Translations under genes and position numbers: made by a program
In this document: positions 52,982 to 62,353 of the stretch, one piece after another
Layout of the letters: each line of letters starts with the position of its first letter
How positions within the stretch are numbered: position 1 is the stretch's first letter
The notes under the pieces: model-generated
Database searches by the model: none
Seen by the model: the letters and a program-made list of their open reading frames with translations, nothing else
What the model was told of the DNA's origin: nothing
Assembly (NCBI GenBank): GCA_902712845.1
Contig: LR743504.1
Location: 4,314,001 to 4,378,000 of the forward strand
DNA length: 64,000 nt
Direction: 5' to 3'
Source: Methylobacterium bullatum
GTDB taxonomy: Bacteria; Pseudomonadota; Alphaproteobacteria; Rhizobiales; Beijerinckiaceae

Positions 52982-53200
52982 ATGCAGCATGCCATGCCCC
53001 TCCCGACGCAAAGACGCGCCGCCTTGCGACGCGCCCTGGTCCGCCACCGACCGCGGTCCCAGCCCTGGAGCCGGATCGGGCGCGACAGGGAGGACGTCCG
53101 GCTCTCGGACGTCATCCTCGCCATGCTCGGCCTGACTATGCTCGGCGCGCTCGGCCTGATGGCCGGGGCCGTACTCCTCGGACGCGCCCTGGCGCCCTGA
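52982..53200 (+). CDS. Small single-span membrane protein between kdpA and kdpB
   Basis: 72 residues: a basic N-terminus (LPTQRRAALRRALVRHRPRS, GRDREDVR) and one C-terminal hydrophobic helix (VILAMLGLTMLGALGLMAGA, then VLLGRALAP). By charge the N-terminus would stay in the cytoplasm. It starts one base after the kdpA stop and precedes kdpB by 59 bases. kdpA and kdpB are normally adjacent, so this is an added gene of unknown role in the pump operon. Confidence 0.6.
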   Translation: MQHAMPLPTQRRAALRRALVRHRPRSQPWSRIGRDREDVRLSDVILAMLGLTMLGALGLMAGAVLLGRALAP

Positions 53201-53259
53201 CCCCTCGGCACGGCGCGCTTCCGCGCCTGCCCCCAACGTTTCTCATCCGGACAACCGCA

Positions 53260-55353
53260 ATGGCCCGTTCAAACTCCACAAGCCTTTTCAGCGCCGCCCT
53301 CGTCGGCCCGGCACTGATCGGCGCCCTGACCAAGCTCGACCCGCGCAAGATGATCAAGAACCCGGTCATGTTCGTGGTCGAGGTCGTGGCCGCTTTGACC
53401 ACCGTCCTGTTCATCCGCGACGTCCTGACGGGCGGCGCGAACCTCGCCTTCTCCGGCCAGATCATCCTCTGGCTCTGGTTCACAGTGCTCTTCGCCAACT
53501 TCGCCGAAGCCATCGCCGAAGGGCGTGGCAAGGCCCAGGCCGACAGCCTGCGCCGCACCCGCACCGAGACCATGGCCAAGCGCCTGAAGGGTACGGGCCG
53601 GGAGTTCGAGACCATCCCCGGCAACGACCTCAAGGTCGGCGACGTGGTCCTCGTGGAGGCCGGCGACATCATCCCGTCGGACGGCGAGGTGATCCTCGGC
53701 GTCGCCTCGGTCAACGAAGCCGCCATCACCGGCGAATCCGCCCCCGTCATCCGCGAGTCCGGCGGCGACCGCTCGGCGGTCACCGGCGGCACCCAGGTGC
53801 TGTCCGACGAGATCCGGGTGCGGATCACGGCGGCGGCCGGATCGACCTTCGTCGACCGCATGATCGCCCTGGTCGAGGGCGCCTCACGCCAGAAGACCCC
53901 GAACGAGATCGCGCTGAACATCCTGCTCGCCGGCCTCACCATCGTCTTCGTCTTCGCGGTGGCGTCGATCCCGAGCTTCGCGAGCTATGCCGGCGGCGCG
54001 ATCCCGCTCATCGTGCTGGTCGCCCTCTTCGTCACGCTGATCCCGACCACCATCGGTGCGCTGCTCTCGGCCATCGGCATCGCCGGCATGGATCGGCTCG
54101 TGCGCTTCAACGTGCTGGCCATGTCGGGCCGGGCCGTGGAGGCCGCGGGCGACGTCGACACCCTGCTGCTCGATAAGACCGGCACCATCACGCTGGGCAA
54201 CCGCCAAGCCACTGAGTTTCGTCCCGTGCGGGGCGTCTCCGAACAGGATCTGGCGGATGCCGCCCAGCTCGCTTCCCTCGCCGACGAGACCCCCGAGGGC
54301 CGCTCCATCGTCGTGCTGGCCAAGGACAAGTACGGCATCCGCGCCCGCGACATGGGAAGCCTGAACGCCACCTTCGTGCCGTTCACCGCCCAGACCCGGA
54401 TGAGCGGCGTCGACCTCGACGGTTCCTCCATTCGCAAGGGCGCCGTGGATTCGATCATCGCCTCCGTGAGTCGGCAGCCGATGGCGACCCGCGGCTCCAG
54501 CGCGGCGCTGGCCTACAGCCCGGGCCTCGCCGACGAGACGGTGCGCGAGATCCAGTCCATCGCCGAGGACGTGGCCAAGGCCGGCGGCACCCCGCTTGCG
54601 GTCACGCGGGACGGCCAGCTTCTCGGCGTCGTCTATCTCAAGGACATCGTGAAGGGCGGCATCCGCGAGCGCTTCGCGGAACTGCGCCAGATGGGCATCC
54701 GCACGGTGATGATCACCGGCGACAACCCGATGACCGCCGCCGCCATCGCGGCGGAGGCCGGCGTCGACGACTTCCTGGCGCAGGCGACGCCGGAGGACAA
54801 GCTCGCCCTCATCCGCAAGGAGCAGGCCGCCGGCAAGCTCGTCGCCATGTGCGGCGACGGCACCAACGACGCCCCGGCGCTCGCCCAGGCGGATGTCGGT
54901 GTCGCCATGAACACCGGCACGGTGGCGGCCCGCGAGGCCGGCAACATGGTCGACCTCGACAGCGATCCCACCAAGCTCATCGAGATCGTCGGCATCGGCA
55001 AGCAGCTCCTCATGACCCGCGGGGCCCTGACCACCTTCTCCATCGCCAACGACGTCGCCAAATATTTCGCCATCATCCCGGCGATGTTCCTGGTGCTCTA
55101 CCCGCAGCTCCAGGCCCTCAACGTCATGGGCCTAGCCTCGCCCGAGAGCGCGATCCTCTCGGCGATCATCTTCAACGCGCTCATCATCGTCGTGCTGATC
55201 CCGCTGGCGCTCCGTGGTGTGTCCTACCGGGCGGTCGGGGCCGGTGCCCTCCTGCGCCGCAACCTCCTGATCTACGGGCTCGGCGGCATCCTGGTGCCCT
55301 TCGTCGCCATCAAGGCCATCGATCTCGCCATCACCGCCCTGCACCTCGTCTGA
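53260..55353 (+). CDS. kdpB: K+-transporting ATPase ATP-binding subunit KdpB
   Basis: A 697-residue P-type ATPase. The actuator domain has INEAAITGESAPVIRESGGD-like sequence (VNEAAITGESAPV), the phosphorylated Asp305 lies in LLLDKTGTITLGNRQ, and the hinge is MCGDGTNDAPALAQADVGVA. Seven or so membrane spans. It hydrolyses ATP to drive K+ uptake through KdpA. Confidence 0.98.
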   Translation: MARSNSTSLFSAALVGPALIGALTKLDPRKMIKNPVMFVVEVVAALTTVLFIRDVLTGGANLAFSGQIILWLWFTVLFANFAEAIAEGRGKAQADSLRRTRTETMAKRLKGTGREFETIPGNDLKVGDVVLVEAGDIIPSDGEVILGVASVNEAAITGESAPVIRESGGDRSAVTGGTQVLSDEIRVRITAAAGSTFVDRMIALVEGASRQKTPNEIALNILLAGLTIVFVFAVASIPSFASYAGGAIPLIVLVALFVTLIPTTIGALLSAIGIAGMDRLVRFNVLAMSGRAVEAAGDVDTLLLDKTGTITLGNRQATEFRPVRGVSEQDLADAAQLASLADETPEGRSIVVLAKDKYGIRARDMGSLNATFVPFTAQTRMSGVDLDGSSIRKGAVDSIIASVSRQPMATRGSSAALAYSPGLADETVREIQSIAEDVAKAGGTPLAVTRDGQLLGVVYLKDIVKGGIRERFAELRQMGIRTVMITGDNPMTAAAIAAEAGVDDFLAQATPEDKLALIRKEQAAGKLVAMCGDGTNDAPALAQADVGVAMNTGTVAAREAGNMVDLDSDPTKLIEIVGIGKQLLMTRGALTTFSIANDVAKYFAIIPAMFLVLYPQLQALNVMGLASPESAILSAIIFNALIIVVLIPLALRGVSYRAVGAGALLRRNLLIYGLGGILVPFVAIKAIDLAITALHLV

Positions 55354-55387
55354 GTCGCTTCTCCAGTGGACTTTTAGGACCATCGCC

Positions 55388-55987
55388 ATGTTGAACCAGC
55401 TTCGCCCCGCCCTTGTCCTGCTGACCGCCCTGACGGCCATCACCGGGCTTGCCTATCCCCTCGCGATGACCGGCGTCGCGGGAGTCATGTTCCCGGCCAA
55501 GGCTGCCGGCAGCCTGATCGAGCGCGACGGCAAGGTCCTCGGCTCCAGCCTCATCGGCCAGTCGTTCACCAGCGAGCGCTACTTCCAGGGCCGCCCCTCG
55601 GCTACCGGCGCGGCCGACCCGACGGACGCCACGAAAACCGTCCCGTCGCCCTACAACGCGGCGAACTCGTCGGGCTCCAACCTCGGTCCGACCAGCGCCG
55701 CTCTGGTCGAACGGGTGAAGGCGGACGTCGCCGCTCGCCAAGCCGAAAACCCATTCCGTCCGGTCCCGGTGGACCTCGTGACCACGAGCGGCTCGGGCCT
55801 CGACCCGGACGTCTCGCCCGATGCCGCCCTATTCCAGGTTCCCCGCGTGGCCAAGGCGCGTTATCTCTCCGAGGACCGGGTGCGGGGTGTCGTCGAGGCC
55901 CAGGTGCGGGGCCGCTTTCTCGGCATCCTCGGCGAACCCCGGGTCAACGTGCTCGCCCTCAACCTCGCCCTGGACGACCTGAGGTAG
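55388..55987 (+). CDS. kdpC: K+-transporting ATPase subunit KdpC
   Basis: 199 residues with one N-terminal membrane helix (ALVLLTALTAITGLAYPLAM) and a periplasmic part holding SLIGQSFTSERYFQGRPSAT and TTSGSGLDPDVSPDAALFQV. KdpC completes the pump and affects ATP use. It follows kdpB by 34 bases and precedes kdpD by 15. Confidence 0.97.
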   Translation: MLNQLRPALVLLTALTAITGLAYPLAMTGVAGVMFPAKAAGSLIERDGKVLGSSLIGQSFTSERYFQGRPSATGAADPTDATKTVPSPYNAANSSGSNLGPTSAALVERVKADVAARQAENPFRPVPVDLVTTSGSGLDPDVSPDAALFQVPRVAKARYLSEDRVRGVVEAQVRGRFLGILGEPRVNVLALNLALDDLR

Positions 55988-56002
55988 AGGCAACTTTGCC
56001 AG

Positions 56003-58738
56003 ATGAGCCGCTTGCCTTCGTCGATCCCGCACCACGATCCCGACCGGCCCTCGCCCGATGCGCTGCTGAAGGCCGCGCGCCGCGAGGACGGCCGCCGCGG
56101 CCACCTCAAGATCTTCCTCGGTGCGGCGCCCGGGGTCGGCAAGACCTACGAGATGCTCACCGTGGGGCGGGCCCGCCTGAAGGCCGGCACGGACGTGGTC
56201 GTCGGCGTGGTGGAGACGCATGGGCGGGCAGAGACCCTGGCGCTCGTCGAGGGCTTCGAGGTCGTAGGGCGCCGTCCGGTGCCCTATCGCGGGACCATCC
56301 TGGAGGAGATGGACCTCGACGCCCTTCTGGCGCGCCAGCCGGCCCTCGCCCTCGTGGACGAGCTCGCCCACACGAACGCGCCGGGCTCGCGCCATCCCAA
56401 GCGCTACCAGGATGTCGAGGAACTGCTCGACGCCGGCATCGACGTCCATACCACCCTCAACATCCAACACGTCGAGAGCCTCAACGACGTGGTGGCCCAG
56501 ATCACCCGCATCCGGGTGCGCGAGACCGTGCCCGACGGCATCCTCGACCGGGCCGACGACATCGAGGTGGTCGATCTCAATCCAGACGACCTCATCCAGC
56601 GCCTGAGGGACGGCAAGGTCTACGTGAAGGGCAATGCCGAGCGCGCCCTGAAGCACTACTTTTCGCGGGGCAACCTCACGGCGCTGCGGGAACTCGCGCT
56701 GCGTCGGACCGCCGACCGCGTCGACGATGAGCTTTTGAGCCATATGCGGGCCAATGCCATCGCGGGTCCCTGGGGGGCCGGCGAACGGGTTCTGGTCTGC
56801 GTCAGCGAGGACCCGCGTTCCGCCGGACTCGTGCGTCACACCAAGCGCCTCGCCGACCGGCTGCACGCCCCCTGGACGGCCCTCACCGTCGAGGGTCCCC
56901 GAAGCACCTCCCTGGACGAGGCGGCGCGGGACCGCATTGCCGACACCCTACGTCTCGCCGACCGTCTCGGCGGCGATGCCGTGACCATTCCGGGCGGGCG
57001 CCGCGTCGCCGACGACATCCTCGCCTACGCCCGCTCCACCAACGTCAACCACATCATCCTCGGCAAGGCCGACCGCTCGCCGTTGTTCGAGCTTCTCAAC
57101 GGCTCGGTGGTGCACGACATCGTCCGGCGCTCGGGCAACATCAGCATCCACGTCATCACCGGGGAAGCGGCGAAGGCCGATCCGGTCCCCCCGAAGATGA
57201 TCGCCACGGCTCCGGCCAAGCCGCCCTTCGCGCCGATGCCCTACGTCGTCGGTGTCCTCGCCACCACCGTGGCCCTCGGCCTCGCCCTTCTCGTCGAGCC
57301 GTATCTCGGCGTCGAGAACGCCGATCTCATCTTGCTGACCGCCATCGTCGCGGTGGCGGTCCGTTTCGGCCTGGGGCCGTCCCTCTTCGCCGTGCTGGCG
57401 GCCTCGTTGTCCTACAACTTCTTCTTCCTGCCGCCGGTCTACACGCTCACCATCGCGGACCCGACGAACATCGCCGCGTTCCTGCTGTTCACGGGGGTTG
57501 CGGTGGTGGTCTCGAACCTTGCGTCACGGTCGCGGCGGGAGGCGATGGTGTCGCATGGCAGGGCCCGGGCCACGGAACGGCTCTACGGCTTCAGCCGCAA
57601 GCTGGCTGGCTGCGCCACCCTCGACGACGTCCTCTGGGCCACCTCCGCCCAGGTCGCGGCCATGCTCCGGGTCCGGGTGGTGGTGCTCATGCCCGAGCAG
57701 GGGGCCGTCTCGGTCCGGGCTGGTTTCCCGCCCGAGGACACCCTCGATGCGGCCGACCTCGGGGCCGCGACCTGGGCCTTCGACAACGTGCGGCCGGCCG
57801 GCCGTGGCGCCGACACCCTTCCGGGAGCCAAGCGGCTGTTCCTGCCGATGCGCACGGGCCGCGGCATCGTCGGGGTCATCGGCCTCGATACCGACGGCAC
57901 GGGCCCGATCCTTACGCCCGAGGACCGGCGCCTGTTCGATGCGCTGGCCGACATGGCGGCGCTCGCCATCGAGCGGGTCCGCCTGGTCGAGGACCTCGAC
58001 AGGGCCGAGCGCGCCGCCGAGACCGACCGCCTGCGCCAAGCCCTCCTGACCTCGATCTCGCACGACCTGCGCACGCCCCTATCCTCGGTACTCGGGGCGG
58101 CCACGACCCTGCGCGACCTCGGCGAGGTCCTCCCGCGCGATGCCAAGACGGACCTGCTGGCGACGATCATCTCGGAATCGGAGCGGCTCAATCGCTTCAT
58201 CGTCAACCTCCTCGACATGACGCGGCTGGAGGCCGGGGCGGTGGCGGCGAGCCTCACCCTCCAGGACGCGGGCGAAACCGTCGACACGGCCTTGCGCCGG
58301 CTCGGCCCGATCCTCGCCGGTCATCGCATCGTCCTCGACATCCCCGCTGGGCTGCCGGCCGTGCGCCTCGATCCGGTGCTGTTCGAGCAGGTCCTGGTCA
58401 ACCTGCTCGACAACGCCGCCAAGTACGCGCCCGAGGGCTCCACGGTCACGGTCAGGGGCCAGGTCGACCACGGGCACGTCCGCCTGCAGATCCTCGACGA
58501 GGGCGACGGATTGCCCGAGGCCGACATCGAGCGGGTGTTCGACAAGTTCTTTCGCGTCCGCAAGTCGGACAGCGTCCGGGCGGGGACGGGCCTCGGCCTC
58601 GCCATAGCGCGCGGCTTCGTCGAGGCCATGGGCGGCACGCTGACGGCCGGCAACCGCCGCGACCGCCTCGGGGCGGTCTTCACCATCGTCCTGCCGATCC
58701 CCGCGGCGGGCCTCGGTCATTCGGGTATCGCGGCATGA
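56003..58738 (+). CDS. kdpD: Sensor histidine kinase KdpD
   Basis: 911 residues. The N-terminal KdpD domain has Walker A LGAAPGVGKTYEML and LVDELAHTNAPGSRHPKRYQ; a USP-like domain (~245-375), four clustered membrane helices (~410-500) and a GAF domain (~525-650) follow. The histidine kinase core has SISHDLRTPLSSVLGAAT (His687) and NLLDNAAKYAPEG. It senses K+ limitation and phosphorylates KdpE. The last four bases overlap kdpE (ATGA). Confidence 0.97.
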   Translation: MSRLPSSIPHHDPDRPSPDALLKAARREDGRRGHLKIFLGAAPGVGKTYEMLTVGRARLKAGTDVVVGVVETHGRAETLALVEGFEVVGRRPVPYRGTILEEMDLDALLARQPALALVDELAHTNAPGSRHPKRYQDVEELLDAGIDVHTTLNIQHVESLNDVVAQITRIRVRETVPDGILDRADDIEVVDLNPDDLIQRLRDGKVYVKGNAERALKHYFSRGNLTALRELALRRTADRVDDELLSHMRANAIAGPWGAGERVLVCVSEDPRSAGLVRHTKRLADRLHAPWTALTVEGPRSTSLDEAARDRIADTLRLADRLGGDAVTIPGGRRVADDILAYARSTNVNHIILGKADRSPLFELLNGSVVHDIVRRSGNISIHVITGEAAKADPVPPKMIATAPAKPPFAPMPYVVGVLATTVALGLALLVEPYLGVENADLILLTAIVAVAVRFGLGPSLFAVLAASLSYNFFFLPPVYTLTIADPTNIAAFLLFTGVAVVVSNLASRSRREAMVSHGRARATERLYGFSRKLAGCATLDDVLWATSAQVAAMLRVRVVVLMPEQGAVSVRAGFPPEDTLDAADLGAATWAFDNVRPAGRGADTLPGAKRLFLPMRTGRGIVGVIGLDTDGTGPILTPEDRRLFDALADMAALAIERVRLVEDLDRAERAAETDRLRQALLTSISHDLRTPLSSVLGAATTLRDLGEVLPRDAKTDLLATIISESERLNRFIVNLLDMTRLEAGAVAASLTLQDAGETVDTALRRLGPILAGHRIVLDIPAGLPAVRLDPVLFEQVLVNLLDNAAKYAPEGSTVTVRGQVDHGHVRLQILDEGDGLPEADIERVFDKFFRVRKSDSVRAGTGLGLAIARGFVEAMGGTLTAGNRRDRLGAVFTIVLPIPAAGLGHSGIAA

Positions 58739-59430
58739 GCATGAACATCCTCGTCATCGACGACGAGCCGCCGATCCGAAAGCTCTTGCGCATGGGCTTG
58801 GCCACCCAGGGATACGAGACCTTCGAGGCACCCGACGCCCGCACCGCCTTCGACGTCCTGTCCCGCGAGGCGATCGACCTGATCATCCTCGACCTCGGGC
58901 TGCCTGACATGCGCGGGCACGACCTGCTGCGTCTCATCCGCAAGGATTTTCGCGATCTGCCCGTCGTCGTCCTGTCGAGTCGGGACGACGAACCCGGTAA
59001 GGTCGAGGCACTCGATCTCGGCGCCGATGACTACGTGACGAAGCCCTTCGGCATGGGCGAGCTCCTTGCGCGCATCCGCGCCGCCCTGCGCCATCAACTC
59101 GCGGTTCAGGGCGAACGCGCCGTGTTCGAGGTCGACGGACTCAGCGTGGACCTGGTTCGCCGCCTCGTCCGTGTGCGCGGCGCCGAGGTGAAGCTCACCC
59201 CGCGCGAGTACGACTTCCTGCGCGTCCTGATCCAGCATGCCGGCAAGGCGCTCACCCACGCCCAGCTCATGAGCGCGGTCTCGACCTCCTCGGACCCGCA
59301 GTACCTGCGCGTCTACATGCGCCAGCTCCGGCTCAAGCTGGAGGCCGATCCGGAACGACCGCGCATCCTGCTCACCGAGACCGGCGTCGGGTACCGCCTG
59401 CGCGCACCGGATGATGAGGTCCGTGTCTGA
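58735..59430 (+). CDS. kdpE: Response regulator KdpE
   Basis: An OmpR/PhoB-type 231-residue protein. The receiver domain has VIDDEPPIRKLL and the phosphorylated Asp53 in LIILDLGLPDMRGHD, then DDYVTKPFGMGELLARI. The winged helix has KLTPREYDFLRVLIQHAGKA and DPQYLRVYMRQLRLKLE. It activates the kdp promoter when phosphorylated by KdpD, with which it is translationally coupled. Confidence 0.97.
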   Translation: MSMNILVIDDEPPIRKLLRMGLATQGYETFEAPDARTAFDVLSREAIDLIILDLGLPDMRGHDLLRLIRKDFRDLPVVVLSSRDDEPGKVEALDLGADDYVTKPFGMGELLARIRAALRHQLAVQGERAVFEVDGLSVDLVRRLVRVRGAEVKLTPREYDFLRVLIQHAGKALTHAQLMSAVSTSSDPQYLRVYMRQLRLKLEADPERPRILLTETGVGYRLRAPDDEVRV

Positions 59431-59534
59431 CGGCCAACCCGCCTCAGCCCGACGCATCCCATCTCGCCTCCCGTCCGAAATCCCTGGAGCGAAACCTTGA
59501 ACGACCCCCTCCACCCGCGACCCGGTCTCGCGTC

Positions 59535-59993
59535 ATGACCATCGACGAACTGCTGTCGCCGGAGCACGTGTCCGTCGGAGTCCGGGCGTCGGGCAAGCCG
59601 ATGCTCCTGGAGGATCTCGCCAGGCGGGCCGGCCAAGCCTTCGACCTCGATGCCGCGACGGTCCGTATGGCGTTGGAGAGGCGGGAAGCGCTGGGCTCGA
59701 CCGGCGTGGGCGATGGCATCGCGCTGCCCCACACGCGATTGGACAGCGTCCAGCGTCCGCGGGGCATTCTTCTACGTCTCCGCGACGCCCTCGACTTCGA
59801 TGCCATCGACGAGCGCCCGGTCGATCTCGTGTTCCTGCTGCTTCTCCCGGCAACGCCCAAAGGGACGCAGCTGAACGCGCTTACCTGCGTCGCCCGCCGC
59901 ATGCGTTCGCCCGAGACCGCAGCCGCCATGCGGGCGGCCCGGGACGCCGTCGCCCTCTACGCCATCATGCGCAGCGGCGAACCCGTTAGATAA
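59535..59993 (+). CDS. ptsN: PTS IIA(Ntr)-like protein (PtsN paralogue)
   Basis: A 152-residue EIIA fold starting MTIDELLSPEHVSVGVRASG. The phosphorylatable His66 lies in TGVGDGIALPHTRLDSVQ. In E. coli unphosphorylated PtsN binds KdpD and raises kdp expression, so its place right after kdpE suggests a dedicated input to potassium uptake. A 13-codon frame from a TTG at 59497, which has a GGAG site, ends in a TGA overlapping this ATG (59536-59538), hinting at translational coupling. Confidence 0.88.
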   Translation: MTIDELLSPEHVSVGVRASGKPMLLEDLARRAGQAFDLDAATVRMALERREALGSTGVGDGIALPHTRLDSVQRPRGILLRLRDALDFDAIDERPVDLVFLLLLPATPKGTQLNALTCVARRMRSPETAAAMRAARDAVALYAIMRSGEPVR

Positions 59994-60776
59994 GGGTGAG
60001 GGATACGGCGCCGATCCCTTCGAAACCGGCACGGACCCACCGACCGGGAACGACCGATACGAGGCCGGTGCAGCTACCTGTCGTGACGATGTCGCCCGCC
60101 TCCAGGCGGCGCCCTCGCTCGCTCGCTCGGCCACTAGGCCGTCCAGGCGACTGCGCCGATGGGCCAGCCGAACGTGTCCGCCCCTCGGCCCCGGGCGACG
60201 GTGTTCCGGTCGAGGTCGACGGTGACGGTTGCCGCGGAAAGATCGCGTGAGCGCCGATCCATCACGCGGGGGCCTCGGACATGGATGACGTCGAGCCCGA
60301 GATCGGCCGTCGCCGTGCGTTCGTTCAACGGGGTGCGAGGGGGAACCCGACGTCCGAGGAGGTGCAGTTCGAGATGGCAGGAGAGGCAGGCATCGGTAGC
60401 TTCGCGCCCGCCGGGCGAACCATCCGAGGGGGCCTCGAAGGGGCGCCCGAGGACGAAGCAGTACCCGGCTCCGACGCCGATGATCCCGTGTGGAAGAAGG
60501 AAGGCCGTGCCATCGTCCAGCATGGCCCCGTCGAGCGGGGGGGGCGATCACTGGTCCGGAGCAGCCAAGGAGCCGAGCGGTCGTGGAGCAGGTGGCGCCG
60601 AGGGCGTAACCGACCTGGGCGTCCGCCAGGATGCGCAGCGTCGCCTCCTGCACGTCCTCGGCCTCGGCCATTCCGGCGAGACGATGGAGGCCCGCCTCAT
60701 GGCTCACCCCGCCGGAGCGATGGGCCGATGCAAGGCTTTTCGCGATGTGCTCGACCTCGTCCGGCATCAGCCTCAT
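59986..60776 (-). pseudogene. 2-keto-4-pentenoate hydratase-like (MhpD/FAH family) remnant
   Basis: Pieces of one hydratase occur in succession in different frames. The 5' part has LMPDEVEHIAKSLASAHRSG and EATLRILADAQVGYALGATC. Next come LPHGIIGVGAGYCFVLGRPF and the TVDLDRNTVARGRGADTFGW block, then LDGLVAERASE, and last LEAGDIVTTGSCTGLVSVVP with VRAGFEGIGAVSLTLI before a TAA. At least three shifts are needed, so the gene is broken. Its start overlaps the preceding small membrane gene (ATGA) and its end overlaps ptsN. Confidence 0.72.
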
Positions 60777-61060
60777 GGCTTCGAGCCCCGGACGAACGAC
60801 ATCCGCTTGGCGTGGGGGCGCCGGATCGGACGCCATCGCCCATGACCCTCCTTTGAGCGGGAGACGTGACGGCGCGATGCGAAATGGTGGATCAGCGCCA
60901 CCACCGGCAAGCCGATGCAGAGCGTTGCCATGGTGGCGGGGGGAAGGCCCAAGGCCCATCCGGCACCGGCCCCTGGGACGAGCACGCCCCCTGCCATGGC
61001 GAAGCGCATGACGAGTCTGCGGGCCCGGCGAGCCCGCAGACGTTCGGCCGCGTCACCCAT
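60773..61060 (-). CDS. Small membrane protein, hypothetical
   Basis: 95 residues from MGDAAERLRARRARRLVMRF, a basic start, followed by two hydrophobic helices (AMAGGVLVPGAGAGWALGL and ATMATLCIGLPVVALIHHF) and a basic C-terminus. I do not recognise it. It lies between the 61062 gene and the broken hydratase with overlapping or near-overlapping ends, suggesting one former operon. Confidence 0.55.
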   Translation of the reverse strand: MGDAAERLRARRARRLVMRFAMAGGVLVPGAGAGWALGLPPATMATLCIGLPVVALIHHFASRRHVSRSKEGHGRWRPIRRPHAKRMSFVRGSKP

Positions 61061-61061
61061 C

Positions 61062-61322
61062 TCAGATTCGCAGTTCGATGCGGCCCGTCGCGATGACGAC
61101 TGCGTCCTGACGATGGCCGGTGATGTCCACCGCATAGTGGATCGCATCGTGCCGCGTGCGGAACAGGCCGCCGCCCAGGCCGTGGGTCTCGACGGCGACC
61201 CAGTGTCCCTGCGGATCCTGGCCGACGATGAAGCTGGTGGAGGCCGCTTGGGGAGCCGTGGCAATGATGGAAGCGTCTGGGAGGGGAACGGGCATGGATC
61301 GGCCGGGGTTCGCGCGATCCAT
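61062..61322 (-). CDS. Hypothetical protein
   Basis: 86 residues ending SFIVGQDPQGHWVAVETHGL, GGGLFRTRHDAIHYAVDITG and AVVIATGRIELRI. Short beta-alpha protein with a repeated aromatic/His pattern; no membrane segment. A Met nine codons later (61295) is an alternative start. Its stop lies just before the next gene's ATG (TGAGATG). Function unknown. Confidence 0.55.
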   Translation of the reverse strand: MDRANPGRSMPVPLPDASIIATAPQAASTSFIVGQDPQGHWVAVETHGLGGGLFRTRHDAIHYAVDITGHRQDAVVIATGRIELRI

Positions 61323-61530
61323 CTTCGGGACCGCGTCCCTAAGCTGGACCCGACCGCATAAGGGTTCGAGCGGGAGACTGGGCCTTCTGCATAAGTGTCC
61401 CATCAGGATTCCCGCCGAATGACCGGATCGACGCCGACGGTCACTCGCAACCGTACCGACGGCGGCCCGCCTCTTCCCGGAGTGCCGCAGGCCGCTGCGG
61501 GGGATTGTGCGTTTAAGTGGGAAGCGGTCC

Positions 61531-61758
61531 ATGGTTCGGCGCGCGGGATGGTTCACCGTGCCATTCCTTGCCTTGGTCGCCGCTGGGCTCGCCTATGCGT
61601 GTCTTGCGCGGCCGATCACGCTCGTGGTCGCCGTGGCACCGAACAGCGGCAGCGAGCCGGTGCAGCCGCAGGCCCTACGGCGTCAGGATGGTGACGGGCG
61701 TGGTCGGCTCGCGCTGCCGGGCGCGGATATCGCAGGCTCGGCGGGTTCGCTGGGTTAG
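61531..61758 (+). CDS. Short exported/anchored protein, possibly a truncated TAXI-type receptor
   Basis: 75 residues: a membrane helix (GWFTVPFLALVAAGLAYACL) followed by ARPITLVVAVAPNSGSEP, which resembles the start of TAXI-type TRAP solute receptors. Those are usually above 300 residues, so this would be a remnant. The rest (QALRRQDGDGRGRLALPG) lacks similarity. The assignment is weak. A GTG at 61507 is also possible. Confidence 0.35.
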   Translation: MVRRAGWFTVPFLALVAAGLAYACLARPITLVVAVAPNSGSEPVQPQALRRQDGDGRGRLALPGADIAGSAGSLG

Positions 61759-61909
61759 GGTTACGTGTGGAACGACAAGCCGCCCAGGCCAAGGCGGCTC
61801 CAGCCCGGCCGGTTCGTGCCGGCCCGTGGATCCTCGAACGTCGTCCGGCTCTCTCGCCCGATGCCCCTGGCTGGCGTATGACGGACTGCGAACGGCTCGG
61901 AGACCGATC

Positions 61910-62107
61910 TTGTACAAAGTGAAGGCAATCGATCACGCCGGACGCGCGCGTGTTTTCGCGTGCGGCACCGCTGATCAGGCCCTGGAGAAAACCTGGGAGC
62001 TGGCAGGCCGGGGCTTCAAGGATATCTGCGTGGCCGATCCGAAAGGCCGCGAAATGAAAGCGGCCGCCTTTGAACGCGCCATGGACCTCGATGTCGACTG
62101 GAGCTGA
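61910..62107 (+). CDS. Small hypothetical protein
   Basis: 65 residues from a TTG (or a GTG three codons later): YKVKAIDHAGRARVFACGTA, then DQALEKTWELAGRGFKDICV and ADPKGREMKAAAFERAMDL. The alternating strand-helix pattern and codon use look genuine. I do not recognise a named family. No ribosome site is obvious. Upstream in-frame sequence appears non-coding. Confidence 0.5.
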   Translation: MYKVKAIDHAGRARVFACGTADQALEKTWELAGRGFKDICVADPKGREMKAAAFERAMDLDVDWS

Positions 62108-62353
62108 AGTCGGCAAGCGGCATAAAAGCGCTTCACACCATCGTTCGCGTCGCGCTCATCCTTTTCATCAGGACCAGCCCTGACGAGGGACCCGTGCTTC
62201 GATAAAAGCGAGGCGATGGTCGATATGCAGCACACGGCGCGTCCCGAGACGCATTCGCCCGTCTCGTTGCGCATTGCCGACCCCGTCGAGATCCACGCTC
62301 ACCTGTGGCTCAGACGTCGCTGAATTCTGATGCCAACGCTTGTTCGACGTACG

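Noticed and set aside
62216..62323. 35-residue plus-strand frame MVDMQHTARPE
   Set aside because: Moderate codon bias only, poor ribosome site, no recognisable feature; too weak to list as a gene.
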